A stretch of DNA of 64,000 nt from Pseudobdellovibrionaceae bacterium (GTDB taxonomy: Bacteria; Bdellovibrionota; Bdellovibrionia; Bdellovibrionales; Bdellovibrionaceae): assembly GCA_013359135.1 (NCBI GenBank), contig JABWCN010000004.1, forward strand, positions 1 through 64,000, given 5' to 3'. Position 1 is the first letter of the stretch. Each line of letters starts with the position of its first letter. The notes beneath the pieces are model-generated. The model was not told the DNA's origin. It saw only the letters and a list, made by a program, of their open reading frames with translations, and did not search any database. Below are positions 43,481 through 51,837 of the stretch, piece after piece. The position numbers were made by a program, and so were the translations under genes.

Positions 43481-43580
43481 TCATTGAACTTTCACCTTTT
43501 TCGTTTAGATTAGGGACAATAACATAGGGTAAAGCCTACTTTCTCTGTGTCATTTTATATTCTTATAAAGGCGGTAATAA

Positions 43581-46364
43581 ATGAATGCTCCCTCTCGCTC
43601 AGTTTTGGATAAAATTGTTTCCAGAACTCACTATTTAGCAACTCAAATGATTTCACAAGCTAACCATCGAAACGACAAAGCCAAAGGAGACCCAAAGATT
43701 GGTGGCCATGCTTCTGCTAGCGCTAGCGCTCTTCATATTATGGGAGCCCTACATCTTTTGGTAAAATCTAGTTTTGATTATATTGCAAATAAACCCCATG
43801 CCTCTCCCACAGATCACTCTTATAACTATTTGATGGATCTGTTTCTAAAGGAAGATTTTTCAAAACTGACATTAGAAGAAGCCAACACTGCCATGATGGG
43901 CTTAAGAAAATACTCTCAAAATGGCGAACCCGTTTTTCAATCTTATCACTCTGCTTATGATCCTGATCATCATAATTTTTTTCCTTCAGGGACAGTTGGA
44001 ATTCCACCAGTTCAAGCTGGTTATCTAGCGCTTGCTTACCGTTATGCTAGCGAGCATGGTTTTGATACACCAAAGGCTCATTTTTGGGCTCTGACTGGAG
44101 ATTCTGAATTCAGAGAAGGTAGCATGTATGAAGCTGTACCTGATTTTGCAGAAAGAGAAATTGGCAATTTAACTTGGATTGTGGATTACAATCGTCAATC
44201 GTTAGATGGTCACCGTATAACTAACAATAAAATCATGAATGGGACCGACGCCGACCGCATAGAAAGAACCATGGCCGCAAATGGTTGGGAAGTTATTCAA
44301 GTTCGTCATGGTTTCAAGCGTAAAGAATTATTTGCAAGACCAGGCGGTGAGACTTTTAAAAATTTTCTTGAAAAAGAACTTGCTGATTACGAACTTCAAG
44401 CTCTGTTACTTGTCAAAGACATGAAAACTCTAAAAAAAGGAATTGCTAAAGAACATCCCGGCTTAAAAAAATTCTTAGATATTATTAGCGATGAAGACCT
44501 ATACCAAGCATTAAGAGACTTTGGTGGTCATGACATTATGGCCTTAGCAGAAGCAATGGAGGAATCAAAAAAATCAAAAAGAAAGCCAACCATTATCATT
44601 GCCCATACACTAAAGGGATGGGGATTGAAAATGGCGGCATCTCCTGGTAACCATAGTGCTCTTCCTAGTGAAGAAGAAATTGAAGAACTTAGAAAAGCAC
44701 AAGGCTTCAAAGGTACTGAGCTTTTTGCAAGATTTGATTTTCAATCGGCAGAAGGAAAATTTCTTAAACAACGCGGAGACGAACTTTATCAACAAATTCT
44801 AGAACAAAATGAACTCAAAGAGAAAAATAAAAAGTTTTTTATCGAGAAAATAGCTGAATTTGGTGAACTCCCCCCTACTCTTGACATTAATACTAAAATG
44901 GCAAGCTATCCTCACACTCAATGGATGTTGGGACAATTAACTGCCAAACTCACTCGTATTGCCAACACATCTTGGACTCAAAAAGAAAAACCTTTAAGTG
45001 ATTTTGAAAAAGCTTGGAAACTTCCAGGAGAATTAATGATTTCTATGGCTCCTGATGTTGGAACCAGTACTAACTTAAATCCAGCAATGGATGGTAAAAT
45101 ATTTGGCGCTCCTATCATTGTTGATACTGCTACTGACCTCGGCGCGAAAGAAGATAAAACTCCTGACTTGGTTCCTGGCGAAGAGGTTTCTGATCGTTAT
45201 TTAAGATTTGAAATCGCCGAAGGCAATGTCATGAGCTGTGTAGGCTCCTTTGGTAAACTTAGAGATATTTTAGGTATTCCTTTAATACCACTAATGACAG
45301 TTTATGATTTTTTTATCAAACGTGCCCATGATCAGTACTTCTACAATCTTTACTGGAAAAGTAACTTCATTTTAGTTGGTACGCCCTCTGGAGTAACTTT
45401 ATCTCCGGAAGGAGCCCAGCATGGTTGGAAATCTGATTTTCAGATACCTAATCAAATCACTTGGGAACCTTTCTTTTGTATTGAGCTTGATTGGATCTTG
45501 TGTGACGCTATCAAGCGACATCTGACTTTTAATAATCAAGGCCGCAATGGTGTCTTAATCAGAGGGGTTACTCGCGGTATTGAACAAAAAGATCTGATGA
45601 CCTACTTAAAAAAACAAGCTCGCTTCAAAACAGCTTCTGGATCTTTATTATGCCGTTCCGAATACCCGTTGGATGGAGCAACCAATGAAGATCAATTGGA
45701 AACTATCACCGATAGCGAAATGTTTTCTATCTTAAGAAATGAAGTTCTTTCTGGAGCATATTATTTAATTAACTATCATCAGTACGCCGGTTATGTACCT
45801 GGCGAAAATGTTGTAAATATTTTTGCTATGGGATCTTTAGTAACAGAAGCTATAAAAGCCTCAGAAATCCTACTTTCAAAAGGCATCTATGCTAATGTCG
45901 TCGTTGTCACATCCTCTGATTTACTTTGTGGTATTTTAGCGCATGAAACCAACTACCAATATCTTAAACATAATCTTGGTATTAATGCTCACCTGCACAT
46001 AAATCAAAAGGGCGAATTAAACTCTGAAGATTTAATCATGCTTTCTGGACAAAGAATTCCCATTGTATCAGTACATGATGGAGAAGCTGGATTACTAGAC
46101 AACCTTGGTTCTATTGTTGGTGTTAGACAAGAATCATGTGCAGTAAGAAAGCACTCTAAATGTGGAAGACCTGAAGATATTTATCATTTCCATGGACTTG
46201 ATTCTGAATCTATTGTGGAGGCTTGCGGTAAGGTTCTTTCCGAAACTGCTTTAGAAAGAGTGATGGTAAATAAAAATATTTTAAACCAAACTCAGTCTCA
46301 AATGGCCGAATCCACTTCTTGGGATGAGTTGTGGCCTAAGACTAATCAAACGCAAAGACATTAG
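43581..46364 (+). CDS. aceE: Pyruvate dehydrogenase E1, homodimeric type
   Basis: 927 residues, the usual length for AceE-type E1, which decarboxylates pyruvate with thiamine diphosphate and passes the acetyl group to E2. GGHASASASALHIMGAL is near the N-terminus; the ThDP motif is WALTGDSEFREGSMYEA...WIVDYNRQSLDG; the transketolase-like middle and C-terminal domains follow with YDFFIKRAHDQYFYN and VVVVTSSDLL. No E2 or E3 gene is adjacent. AAAGG lies upstream of the ATG. It is monocistronic. Confidence 0.93.
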   Translation: MNAPSRSVLDKIVSRTHYLATQMISQANHRNDKAKGDPKIGGHASASASALHIMGALHLLVKSSFDYIANKPHASPTDHSYNYLMDLFLKEDFSKLTLEEANTAMMGLRKYSQNGEPVFQSYHSAYDPDHHNFFPSGTVGIPPVQAGYLALAYRYASEHGFDTPKAHFWALTGDSEFREGSMYEAVPDFAEREIGNLTWIVDYNRQSLDGHRITNNKIMNGTDADRIERTMAANGWEVIQVRHGFKRKELFARPGGETFKNFLEKELADYELQALLLVKDMKTLKKGIAKEHPGLKKFLDIISDEDLYQALRDFGGHDIMALAEAMEESKKSKRKPTIIIAHTLKGWGLKMAASPGNHSALPSEEEIEELRKAQGFKGTELFARFDFQSAEGKFLKQRGDELYQQILEQNELKEKNKKFFIEKIAEFGELPPTLDINTKMASYPHTQWMLGQLTAKLTRIANTSWTQKEKPLSDFEKAWKLPGELMISMAPDVGTSTNLNPAMDGKIFGAPIIVDTATDLGAKEDKTPDLVPGEEVSDRYLRFEIAEGNVMSCVGSFGKLRDILGIPLIPLMTVYDFFIKRAHDQYFYNLYWKSNFILVGTPSGVTLSPEGAQHGWKSDFQIPNQITWEPFFCIELDWILCDAIKRHLTFNNQGRNGVLIRGVTRGIEQKDLMTYLKKQARFKTASGSLLCRSEYPLDGATNEDQLETITDSEMFSILRNEVLSGAYYLINYHQYAGYVPGENVVNIFAMGSLVTEAIKASEILLSKGIYANVVVVTSSDLLCGILAHETNYQYLKHNLGINAHLHINQKGELNSEDLIMLSGQRIPIVSVHDGEAGLLDNLGSIVGVRQESCAVRKHSKCGRPEDIYHFHGLDSESIVEACGKVLSETALERVMVNKNILNQTQSQMAESTSWDELWPKTNQTQRH

Positions 46365-46399
46365 TCCCTGATCAACTGTTATAAGAAAGAATTATCTAC

Positions 46400-46427
46400 T
46401 AAGGTGGTACCCATGGATGCCACCTTA
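46400..46427. terminator. Hairpin between convergent genes
   Basis: TAAGGTGG and CCACCTTA form an 8-bp stem around a 12-nt loop containing CCATGG. It lies between the aceE stop and the convergent chalcone-isomerase-like gene; there is no T tract, so termination would be weak. Confidence 0.45.
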
Positions 46428-46441
46428 CAACAAAAATTAAG

Positions 46442-47074
46442 TTAATTCAAAATCTGGGAGCGCATTTTTTGAACTCCTGGATCTTCTGTCTTCCCAAACC
46501 AAATTGAAAAAATATTTTTACTCCACTGTCCATCCTTAAATTGAAGGACATTATTTTTTTTATCAACCAAAAGTAAAGATTCTGAAGCTTTTTCATTTTT
46601 AGTAACAATAACTGAAAAATGCTCTCCCTTTTGCATGTTACCCATCTCAACAACTTTCTCCAGAAACTCTTTTATGTCGGTTGAATTGATATCAATACTA
46701 TTAGCTCGAAAAGCTTCCTGAAAAGAGTTTTTTATAGCCTCCATTTCAACACTGCGAAGAAAAGTAAGTTGAAAGCCTACTGCCTTTTGCTGTACCAAAC
46801 TCTCCAAAACTTCATTCTCATTTTTTTTAACTTTTTCTGGTTCTTGAACTAGTAACTCCCCAACATAAACATCGAAATTCATAACAAATTTTTTCTTAAC
46901 TCTAAGACCTGCTCCAATATTTTTAAGAAAAATTTTCTTCTCTTTCAAAGAGATTTCAGAACTCAACGTGACTCCATTAAGCTTTTTTTGTGAACTGACA
47001 ACGTTTATAGTTTCAGCCGAGCTACACATTTGAAATAATAGAATCGAGCTTAAAACAAAAAAGAACTTTCTCAT
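46442..47074 (-). CDS. Exported chalcone-isomerase-like protein
   Basis: 210 residues with a signal peptide ending near SSAE. LNGVTLSSEISLKEKKIFLKNIGAGLRVKKKFVMNFDVYVGELLV spans the start of a chalcone-isomerase-like (CHI-like) domain, a fold often found in bacterial periplasmic proteins without isomerase activity. FLRSVEMEAIKNSFQEAFRA and KGEHFSVIVT also fit. Its role is unknown. The ATG overlaps the TGA of a decayed upstream reading frame (ATGA), so it was probably the second gene of an operon. Confidence 0.7.
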   Translation of the reverse strand: MRKFFFVLSSILLFQMCSSAETINVVSSQKKLNGVTLSSEISLKEKKIFLKNIGAGLRVKKKFVMNFDVYVGELLVQEPEKVKKNENEVLESLVQQKAVGFQLTFLRSVEMEAIKNSFQEAFRANSIDINSTDIKEFLEKVVEMGNMQKGEHFSVIVTKNEKASESLLLVDKKNNVLQFKDGQWSKNIFSIWFGKTEDPGVQKMRSQILN

Positions 47075-47393
47075 GATCCCCCCAAACCTTGCTTTTTTAA
47101 AAAACGATACACCAATATAAAAATACTACATATAAAAAAAACAGGCAAATTACCATGCCAAGAAGCTGGACAAAGTGGACCTATTTGATTCTGCAGCAAA
47201 GCATATAACTAGAAAATGCGACAATCAGTGCCACAATTGCAGGTAAATAAGAATTTGTAGCAAATACATTTTTTTCTGTATTCTGATCTTTTTTATTTAT
47301 TTGATTCTCATATCCAAGCACTTCATATAATTCATCGATTTTTTGTTGTACTTCTTCTTTATCAGCTGAAAGGCTACTTACATTTTTATATTT
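47071..47393 (-). pseudogene. Remnant of a small membrane protein gene, frameshifted
   Basis: On the minus strand a frame open from 47393 reads SSLSADKEEVQQKIDELYEV, then a membrane helix (SYLPAIVALIVAFSSYML), and stops at 47181-47183. A second frame takes over from about 47205: LQNQIGPLCPASWHGNLP, a helix VFFICSIFILVYRFLKK, and a TGA that overlaps the next gene's ATG. Joined, these give a plausible 105-residue two-helix protein. There is no in-frame start codon: the natural ATG just before SSL is out of frame and followed by TAA. So at least two indels have occurred, by decay or sequencing error. Confidence 0.55.
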
Positions 47394-47407
47394 CTATTAA
47401 AGATATT

Positions 47408-47450
47408 AAATAAAGTTCTTGTCCAGGATAATTGCACAAGAACTTTATTT
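47408..47450 (-). terminator. Terminator of the M14 carboxypeptidase gene
   Basis: A perfect 15-bp inverted repeat (47408-47422 with 47436-47450, arms containing AAGTTCTTGT) with a 13-nt loop, 31 nt past the carboxypeptidase stop. AT-rich ends give T residues on either strand. Confidence 0.85.
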
Positions 47451-47480
47451 TTAATTAAACATATAACTGAATTACTAATA

Positions 47481-48953
47481 TTAAAATTGAACTAATTGTC
47501 CTTGAGGCTGGCCTTTCATTTCAACTTGAAACTTCTTAACTCTACCGTCAGCCAACTGAACTTGCACATTATAAAGACCTGGATCTAAAATTTTAAAGAA
47601 ATTACCATTGGGATTTGTTCTAAATGGCTTTTCTCCGCTATTTCCAGTAACTCCTGCTATTGTTACCGTAGCTTCTAAAGGAGCATTTCTAGCTGAAGAA
47701 ACTACTTTTAAACTCAATAAGTTTTGTGTCGCTCGTTGAATAAAATAGCTCCAAGCTTTTCTATGTTTTTGAAGTGTTGGCTCTCTTACTGAATAATCAG
47801 GTTGAAAACTTTGGTTAACTTCAAAAGTAAATGATAAAGCGCCAAATTCAGAATGCATAAAGCCCATGGAATCCCCATCCACAGAGTATAACAATTGCCA
47901 AGGAGTTCCTGCTTTATACGTTCCTCTTCCACTATCTGATGGAAGCATTTTAGCTAACTCATTACCTACTTTTTGATAAAGAGCCGATTCACTAGTCAAT
48001 GCCCCCTGACATCCATAAGGGTACAAAACTAGTTCACTATACGAGTGATAGCTTAAAGAAGTTGTTGGAAAACTCATGTAACCAAGTTTGGCCAAAGCTT
48101 GAGTCTCTGGTTCGCTTCCAGCTTTATCTCCACGGTAGTTTGTAGCACTTTTCGCCCCTGAAGATCCATCACATGAACCCCATTTGTAAGGATAATTACG
48201 ATTGATATCAACCCCAAAAACCTTGCCACCATCACTTCGAGCGTTTTTTCTCCACCAAGCATCCTGAGTCCAGACAATATTGTTTCCATCCACATTTAGC
48301 ATTGGTACAATCCATATATTCCAACTTTCTAAAAGTTGATTCCATGGAGTCTTTGTTCTCTTCATTCCAAGAACCACATCTGCTACATCCATAACAATTT
48401 CAGAAGTCATGATTTCACGAGCATGGTGCATTCCATCAAAAACAATCGAAGGTTTATTGAAATATTGTAAATCATTTTTTTGAGGTGTTGATGAAATCAA
48501 TAAAGCCCAAATAGGTCTTCCTTGATTTGAAGTTCCAATTTGTTCCAATCTAGTAAATTGAGGAAACTGCTGACTAAGCTGTTTTAATTTAGCTTCAACT
48601 TTTTGTGGATCTAAATATCTGCTATCTATTTTAGCTCCAGCTTCCTGGCCAGATTTTTTAGAGTTTAAAATTTTATAGTTAATACGGTACTGGTTTAACT
48701 TATTAATTCCTAAGTCGTTTGTAATAACTTCTACACGGCCAGCTTCCCAGTTGATACCAGCGATATCAAAATCATTTTGCCTCAACCAATTGATATGCTG
48801 CTGAACACCCTGATAATTGAGGGGTGCTTGAACTACCAAGCGGTGTTGGTTTTCATTCCAATTGATTGTTGGTTGAAACGCATTCTTAGCTGTAGTTAAT
48901 GGAGAAATTGCAATTCCTATAGAGAGGAAAGCAAACAAAATCCTTTTTGTCAT
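47481..48953 (-). CDS. Exported M14 zinc carboxypeptidase
   Basis: 490 residues with a signal peptide (cut near AKNA). An N-terminal region resembles a propeptide; the catalytic domain has the zinc motif MHHAREIMTSE (HxxE), substrate-binding DINRNYPYKWG, the third zinc His in LSYHSYSELVLYPYG and the catalytic Glu in FTFEVNQSFQP. The final 80 residues form a carboxypeptidase regulatory-like beta domain. It resembles carboxypeptidase T/A-type enzymes that trim C-terminal residues of proteins. In a predator it would help digest prey protein; this is inference. Confidence 0.93.
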   Translation of the reverse strand: MTKRILFAFLSIGIAISPLTTAKNAFQPTINWNENQHRLVVQAPLNYQGVQQHINWLRQNDFDIAGINWEAGRVEVITNDLGINKLNQYRINYKILNSKKSGQEAGAKIDSRYLDPQKVEAKLKQLSQQFPQFTRLEQIGTSNQGRPIWALLISSTPQKNDLQYFNKPSIVFDGMHHAREIMTSEIVMDVADVVLGMKRTKTPWNQLLESWNIWIVPMLNVDGNNIVWTQDAWWRKNARSDGGKVFGVDINRNYPYKWGSCDGSSGAKSATNYRGDKAGSEPETQALAKLGYMSFPTTSLSYHSYSELVLYPYGCQGALTSESALYQKVGNELAKMLPSDSGRGTYKAGTPWQLLYSVDGDSMGFMHSEFGALSFTFEVNQSFQPDYSVREPTLQKHRKAWSYFIQRATQNLLSLKVVSSARNAPLEATVTIAGVTGNSGEKPFRTNPNGNFFKILDPGLYNVQVQLADGRVKKFQVEMKGQPQGQLVQF

Positions 48954-49135
48954 ATAACTTCCTTATTTTATTTATTACTGTCTTATTTTATTAACTCACG
49001 ATTTTTTCACTTAAAACCAAAGTTAAGTTTGATCATTTGATCATTCTCTCTACACAAAAGTCGAGGAAAATTAAGATAAGAAAAAAAATTAATTGGAACA
49101 TCGAAATATAAAAATTAATAATAGCACGTATAAGA

Positions 49136-50008
49136 TTAAAACTTTCTAATCAGCCCAATAACAATACCATGAATTTGAACCTCATTTTTAGGATAAACAA
49201 AAGATGACATGTTTTTGTTTGAAGGTCGTAATTCTAACTTCGAAGAATCTTTTATCAGATGACTTGAGAAATAGATTCTTTTGACCGTTGCTTCGTTATC
49301 CACAGAGACCACAACAATATCCCCATTTTTTGCGTGATTCTGCTCTTGAATTAAAAGTAAATCTTTAGGATTAATACCTTCCTCTATCATTGATTCACCT
49401 TGAACCTCTAGAATAAATGTAGACTCTGGTTTCTTTACTAAATGAGGTGGTACAGCATAGGTTTCATTAACAATCTTACTTTCTATGGGTTTTCCAGCTG
49501 CTACTTTTCCCAAAAAAGGTAATTCATATAGGGGAGAGGGCAGAACTTCATTATGATTCTTTAAGCTATTCTGGAGGAGCTTAGATTCAGAACCATAAAA
49601 AAGCTCTGCCTTCTTCGAGAACTTAATATTTTTTTTATCGATATCACCACTAACAACTTCAGGAGAAAATACAGCTAATTTCCTTTTTAAAAAATCAGAT
49701 GTATTTACTATTTCAATACACCTCTTCTGATGAGGAGAAACTTTAATGTAATTCTTTTTAGCAAGCTGTTTTAAATAATTTTGAACCGAATTATAAGAAG
49801 CTAAGCTAAAATATTCCTTAACCTCTTGGTAACTTGGACTAACTCCGTAAGATTTAAAATAATCTGTCAGAAAGTCCAAAACCTTAGCTTCTTTCGGAGT
49901 CAAAGGTTTTGGACTTTCTGCAGGTTCAAAAGAACCTCTCTCTTCCTGCTTAACAGGTTTCGAAAAATTCTTTTTAGGGAGGGGTGATGATTTAAACTTT
50001 TGTCGCAT
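49136..50008 (-). CDS. lexA: LexA repressor, long form
   Basis: The SOS-response repressor with self-cleavage. 290 residues, against about 200 in most bacteria: a 35-residue basic extension, the LexA winged HTH (about 37-100, LTPKEAKVLDFLTDY and SYNSVQNYLKQLAKKNYI), a long linker (about 100-160), and the S24 domain. The cleavage site is Ala171-Gly172 in GKVAAGKP; the catalytic pair is Ser206 (VQGESMIEEG) and Lys243 (EATVKRI). A long palindrome lies 1 nt upstream of the start codon, and no Shine-Dalgarno is clear, so the message may be nearly leaderless. Confidence 0.93.
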   Translation of the reverse strand: MRQKFKSSPLPKKNFSKPVKQEERGSFEPAESPKPLTPKEAKVLDFLTDYFKSYGVSPSYQEVKEYFSLASYNSVQNYLKQLAKKNYIKVSPHQKRCIEIVNTSDFLKRKLAVFSPEVVSGDIDKKNIKFSKKAELFYGSESKLLQNSLKNHNEVLPSPLYELPFLGKVAAGKPIESKIVNETYAVPPHLVKKPESTFILEVQGESMIEEGINPKDLLLIQEQNHAKNGDIVVVSVDNEATVKRIYFSSHLIKDSSKLELRPSNKNMSSFVYPKNEVQIHGIVIGLIRKF

Positions 50009-50009
50009 A

Positions 50010-50046
50010 ACTTACATATTTTATACAGTGTAAATAATATGTAAGT
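50010..50046. promoter_or_regulatory. Long palindromic LexA operator
   Basis: Perfect 11-bp arms ACTTACATATT (50010-50020) and AATATGTAAGT (50036-50046) flank a nearly palindromic core, ATACAGTGTAA (50023-50033), whose axis is the same base, 50028. The core matches TTAC-N3-GTAA, the LexA box described for Bdellovibrio, at 7 of 8 positions. On the minus strand it contains TATAAAAT as a likely -10, so LexA bound here would block its own promoter. Confidence 0.75.
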
Positions 50047-50059
50047 CAATACCCTTTTT

Positions 50060-50248
50060 TTAATTTTTTACTGTTTGTTTTTCTGAGCTAGACGGAAGTC
50101 TGGACTCTAGAGAGGCAGGTTGTTTATCTTCTTTCGAAAGGGAGGCTAAGGCACCTTCTGGAACTTTCGAACAATTCTGAAATGACACTATCATAAACGG
50201 ATTTATAACAACCAACAATGTGAAATAATTAACATACCTTCTAATCAC
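50060..50248 (-). CDS. Small lipoprotein upstream of lexA
   Basis: 62 residues from a GTG start with AAAGGAGG 6 nt upstream. The hydrophobic signal ends in the lipobox SFQNC, a form frequent in Bdellovibrio-like lipoproteins. The mature part is a short Ser/Glu/Lys-rich chain. Function unknown. It lies on the same strand as lexA, 51 nt before it, with the LexA palindrome in between. Confidence 0.6.
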   Translation of the reverse strand: MIRRYVNYFTLLVVINPFMIVSFQNCSKVPEGALASLSKEDKQPASLESRLPSSSEKQTVKN

Positions 50249-50358
50249 GTATGCCTCCTTTAAACATCATATTATTGTTGCCTAAAAACCCAGAGACTTT
50301 ATTTTTTTCTTCTCAACATTATACATTTCCTGGTTATAATTGAGACTCTAAGGAGTTT

Positions 50359-51249
50359 ATGAAAATCGAAATGACTAAAAGTAAAACCAATTTTTTAAAA
50401 TTTTTCACTTTCACGCTTAAAATATCCATTCTTTTTGGGTTTTTCATACTTCTAAAAAGTAATGCTATTGAGAATATAAAACCCTCTTCTGAAATTGATT
50501 TAAAACAAATTTGTCAGGACAGTCTAAAAAAATTTCCAGGTACTTTTGATGAATCTCTACTTGCAAAGGCTTGTCAAAAGGTCATGTCACTTAGTGATTG
50601 TAATAGTGTCAATGGACAAAAAATTTTTCACTATGACCGAGTAGGTACCATTACTAATCCTAAAAAGATTTTAGTTTTTTCCCTCATTCACGGAGACGAA
50701 GTTCCGGCTGGAACTGTGGGACGATTTTGGCTAAGTCGTTTAGAAAGTATTGAACCAAGGAACTCATGGAGAGTTGTACCTGTATTAAATCCAGATGGAG
50801 TCGACCAAAAAACAAGGTATAATGCAAACAAAATTGATTTGAATCGAAACTTTCCAACAAAAGATTGGGATGAGTTGGCTCAAAAATACTGGAAAATTCA
50901 CTCACAGAGTAATCCCAGAAGATTTCCTGGAGAAAAATCAGCAAGTGAACCAGAAGTTAAATGTGCACTTAAACATATCTCTGACTACAATCCTGACTTT
51001 ATCATTTCTATTCATACACCTTTAAGTGTTTTAGATTTTGATGGACCTAAAGTCCAACCACCGAAATTTACCTACTTGCCCTGGAAATCACTAGGACACT
51101 TTCCTGGCAGTCTTGGAAGATATATGTGGTCTGAAAGAAATACTCCGGTATTAACCATGGAGCTGAAAGATTCTTTGCCTGCAAACAACAAAGCTTTCGA
51201 GCAATTACAAGATCTTATAGGAACTCTCGTCAAGCAAGATCTGAAATAA
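50359..51249 (+). CDS. M14 carboxypeptidase, MpaA-like
   Basis: 296 residues with an N-terminal membrane/signal segment (about 15-38). The catalytic domain has the HGDE zinc motif (FSLIHGDEVPAGTVG), VPVLNPDGVD, KIDLNRNFPTKDWD, the third zinc His in FIISIHTPLSVLDFDG and the catalytic Glu in LTMELKDSLP. This short M14 form matches MpaA, which cleaves the D-Glu/meso-DAP bond of murein peptides, so murein-peptide recycling or prey-wall breakdown is likely. It ends exactly next to the stop of the convergent gene at 51250. Confidence 0.86.
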   Translation: MKIEMTKSKTNFLKFFTFTLKISILFGFFILLKSNAIENIKPSSEIDLKQICQDSLKKFPGTFDESLLAKACQKVMSLSDCNSVNGQKIFHYDRVGTITNPKKILVFSLIHGDEVPAGTVGRFWLSRLESIEPRNSWRVVPVLNPDGVDQKTRYNANKIDLNRNFPTKDWDELAQKYWKIHSQSNPRRFPGEKSASEPEVKCALKHISDYNPDFIISIHTPLSVLDFDGPKVQPPKFTYLPWKSLGHFPGSLGRYMWSERNTPVLTMELKDSLPANNKAFEQLQDLIGTLVKQDLK

Positions 51250-51711
51250 TCAGTGTTTTTGGTTGTTTTGTAGAGCTTGATTAATTTCCATAATACGCTC
51301 TTCTTTGGTAATCACTTGATTTTGAATATCAATCAATCGATCAATCAATTTTGATTTAGCCAGACGAATGGCTTCGAAAATATTCTCATGACTGGCTTCT
51401 TCATGAATTTGTGAATCATTGTCCTTAAGCTGAATCAAAATACGATGGGGTTTATTAGTCTGAGATCTCAAAGGCTCTTTTGCAATTACCGCGGCTACCG
51501 TTGTAGGTGTCACAAAAGGTTGAAACTCAGCAATTTGTTGATAAATAAAAGACTTCACATCTAAATCATTACGAATAAGCTGTTCAGTCCTAGATAAACT
51601 AGCCTTTTGCGACGGCTTACCAAAAAGACTAAGGGCATCCACACTTGAATCAGTAGACAACGACTCAGCAACAGTTCGGGGGTCATTTCTTTTTGCCTTT
51701 AAATTGGACAT
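51250..51711 (-). CDS. Hypothetical protein with HPF/RaiA-like half-domain
   Basis: 153 residues, no signal peptide. Residues about 85-135 (HRILIQLKDNDSQIHEEASH followed by ENIFEAIRLAKSKLIDRL) read like the second half of a ribosome-hibernation factor domain (strand, strand, then an amphipathic helix after a conserved acidic H-E site). The N-terminal 60 residues are low-complexity and Ser-rich and do not look like HPF. So it could be a ribosome-associated or unrelated protein. AAGGAGGC precedes the ATG. Confidence 0.5.
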   Translation of the reverse strand: MSNLKAKRNDPRTVAESLSTDSSVDALSLFGKPSQKASLSRTEQLIRNDLDVKSFIYQQIAEFQPFVTPTTVAAVIAKEPLRSQTNKPHRILIQLKDNDSQIHEEASHENIFEAIRLAKSKLIDRLIDIQNQVITKEERIMEINQALQNNQKH

Positions 51712-51837
51712 AATGCCTCCTTATAATTAAGTATAACATATAGCCATAACAGGTTAATAATTGACTCAGGAGAATTTAAAATAAATGATCCTAACCTGAA
51801 TTTAGAGACCCTTTTTTATCAATTTGAGAAAAAATCT

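Noticed and set aside
49026-49045. TGATCA repeat (TGATCATTTGATCA) between lexA and the carboxypeptidase gene
   Set aside because: Short and AT-rich; likely chance, and no T tract or operator context was evident.
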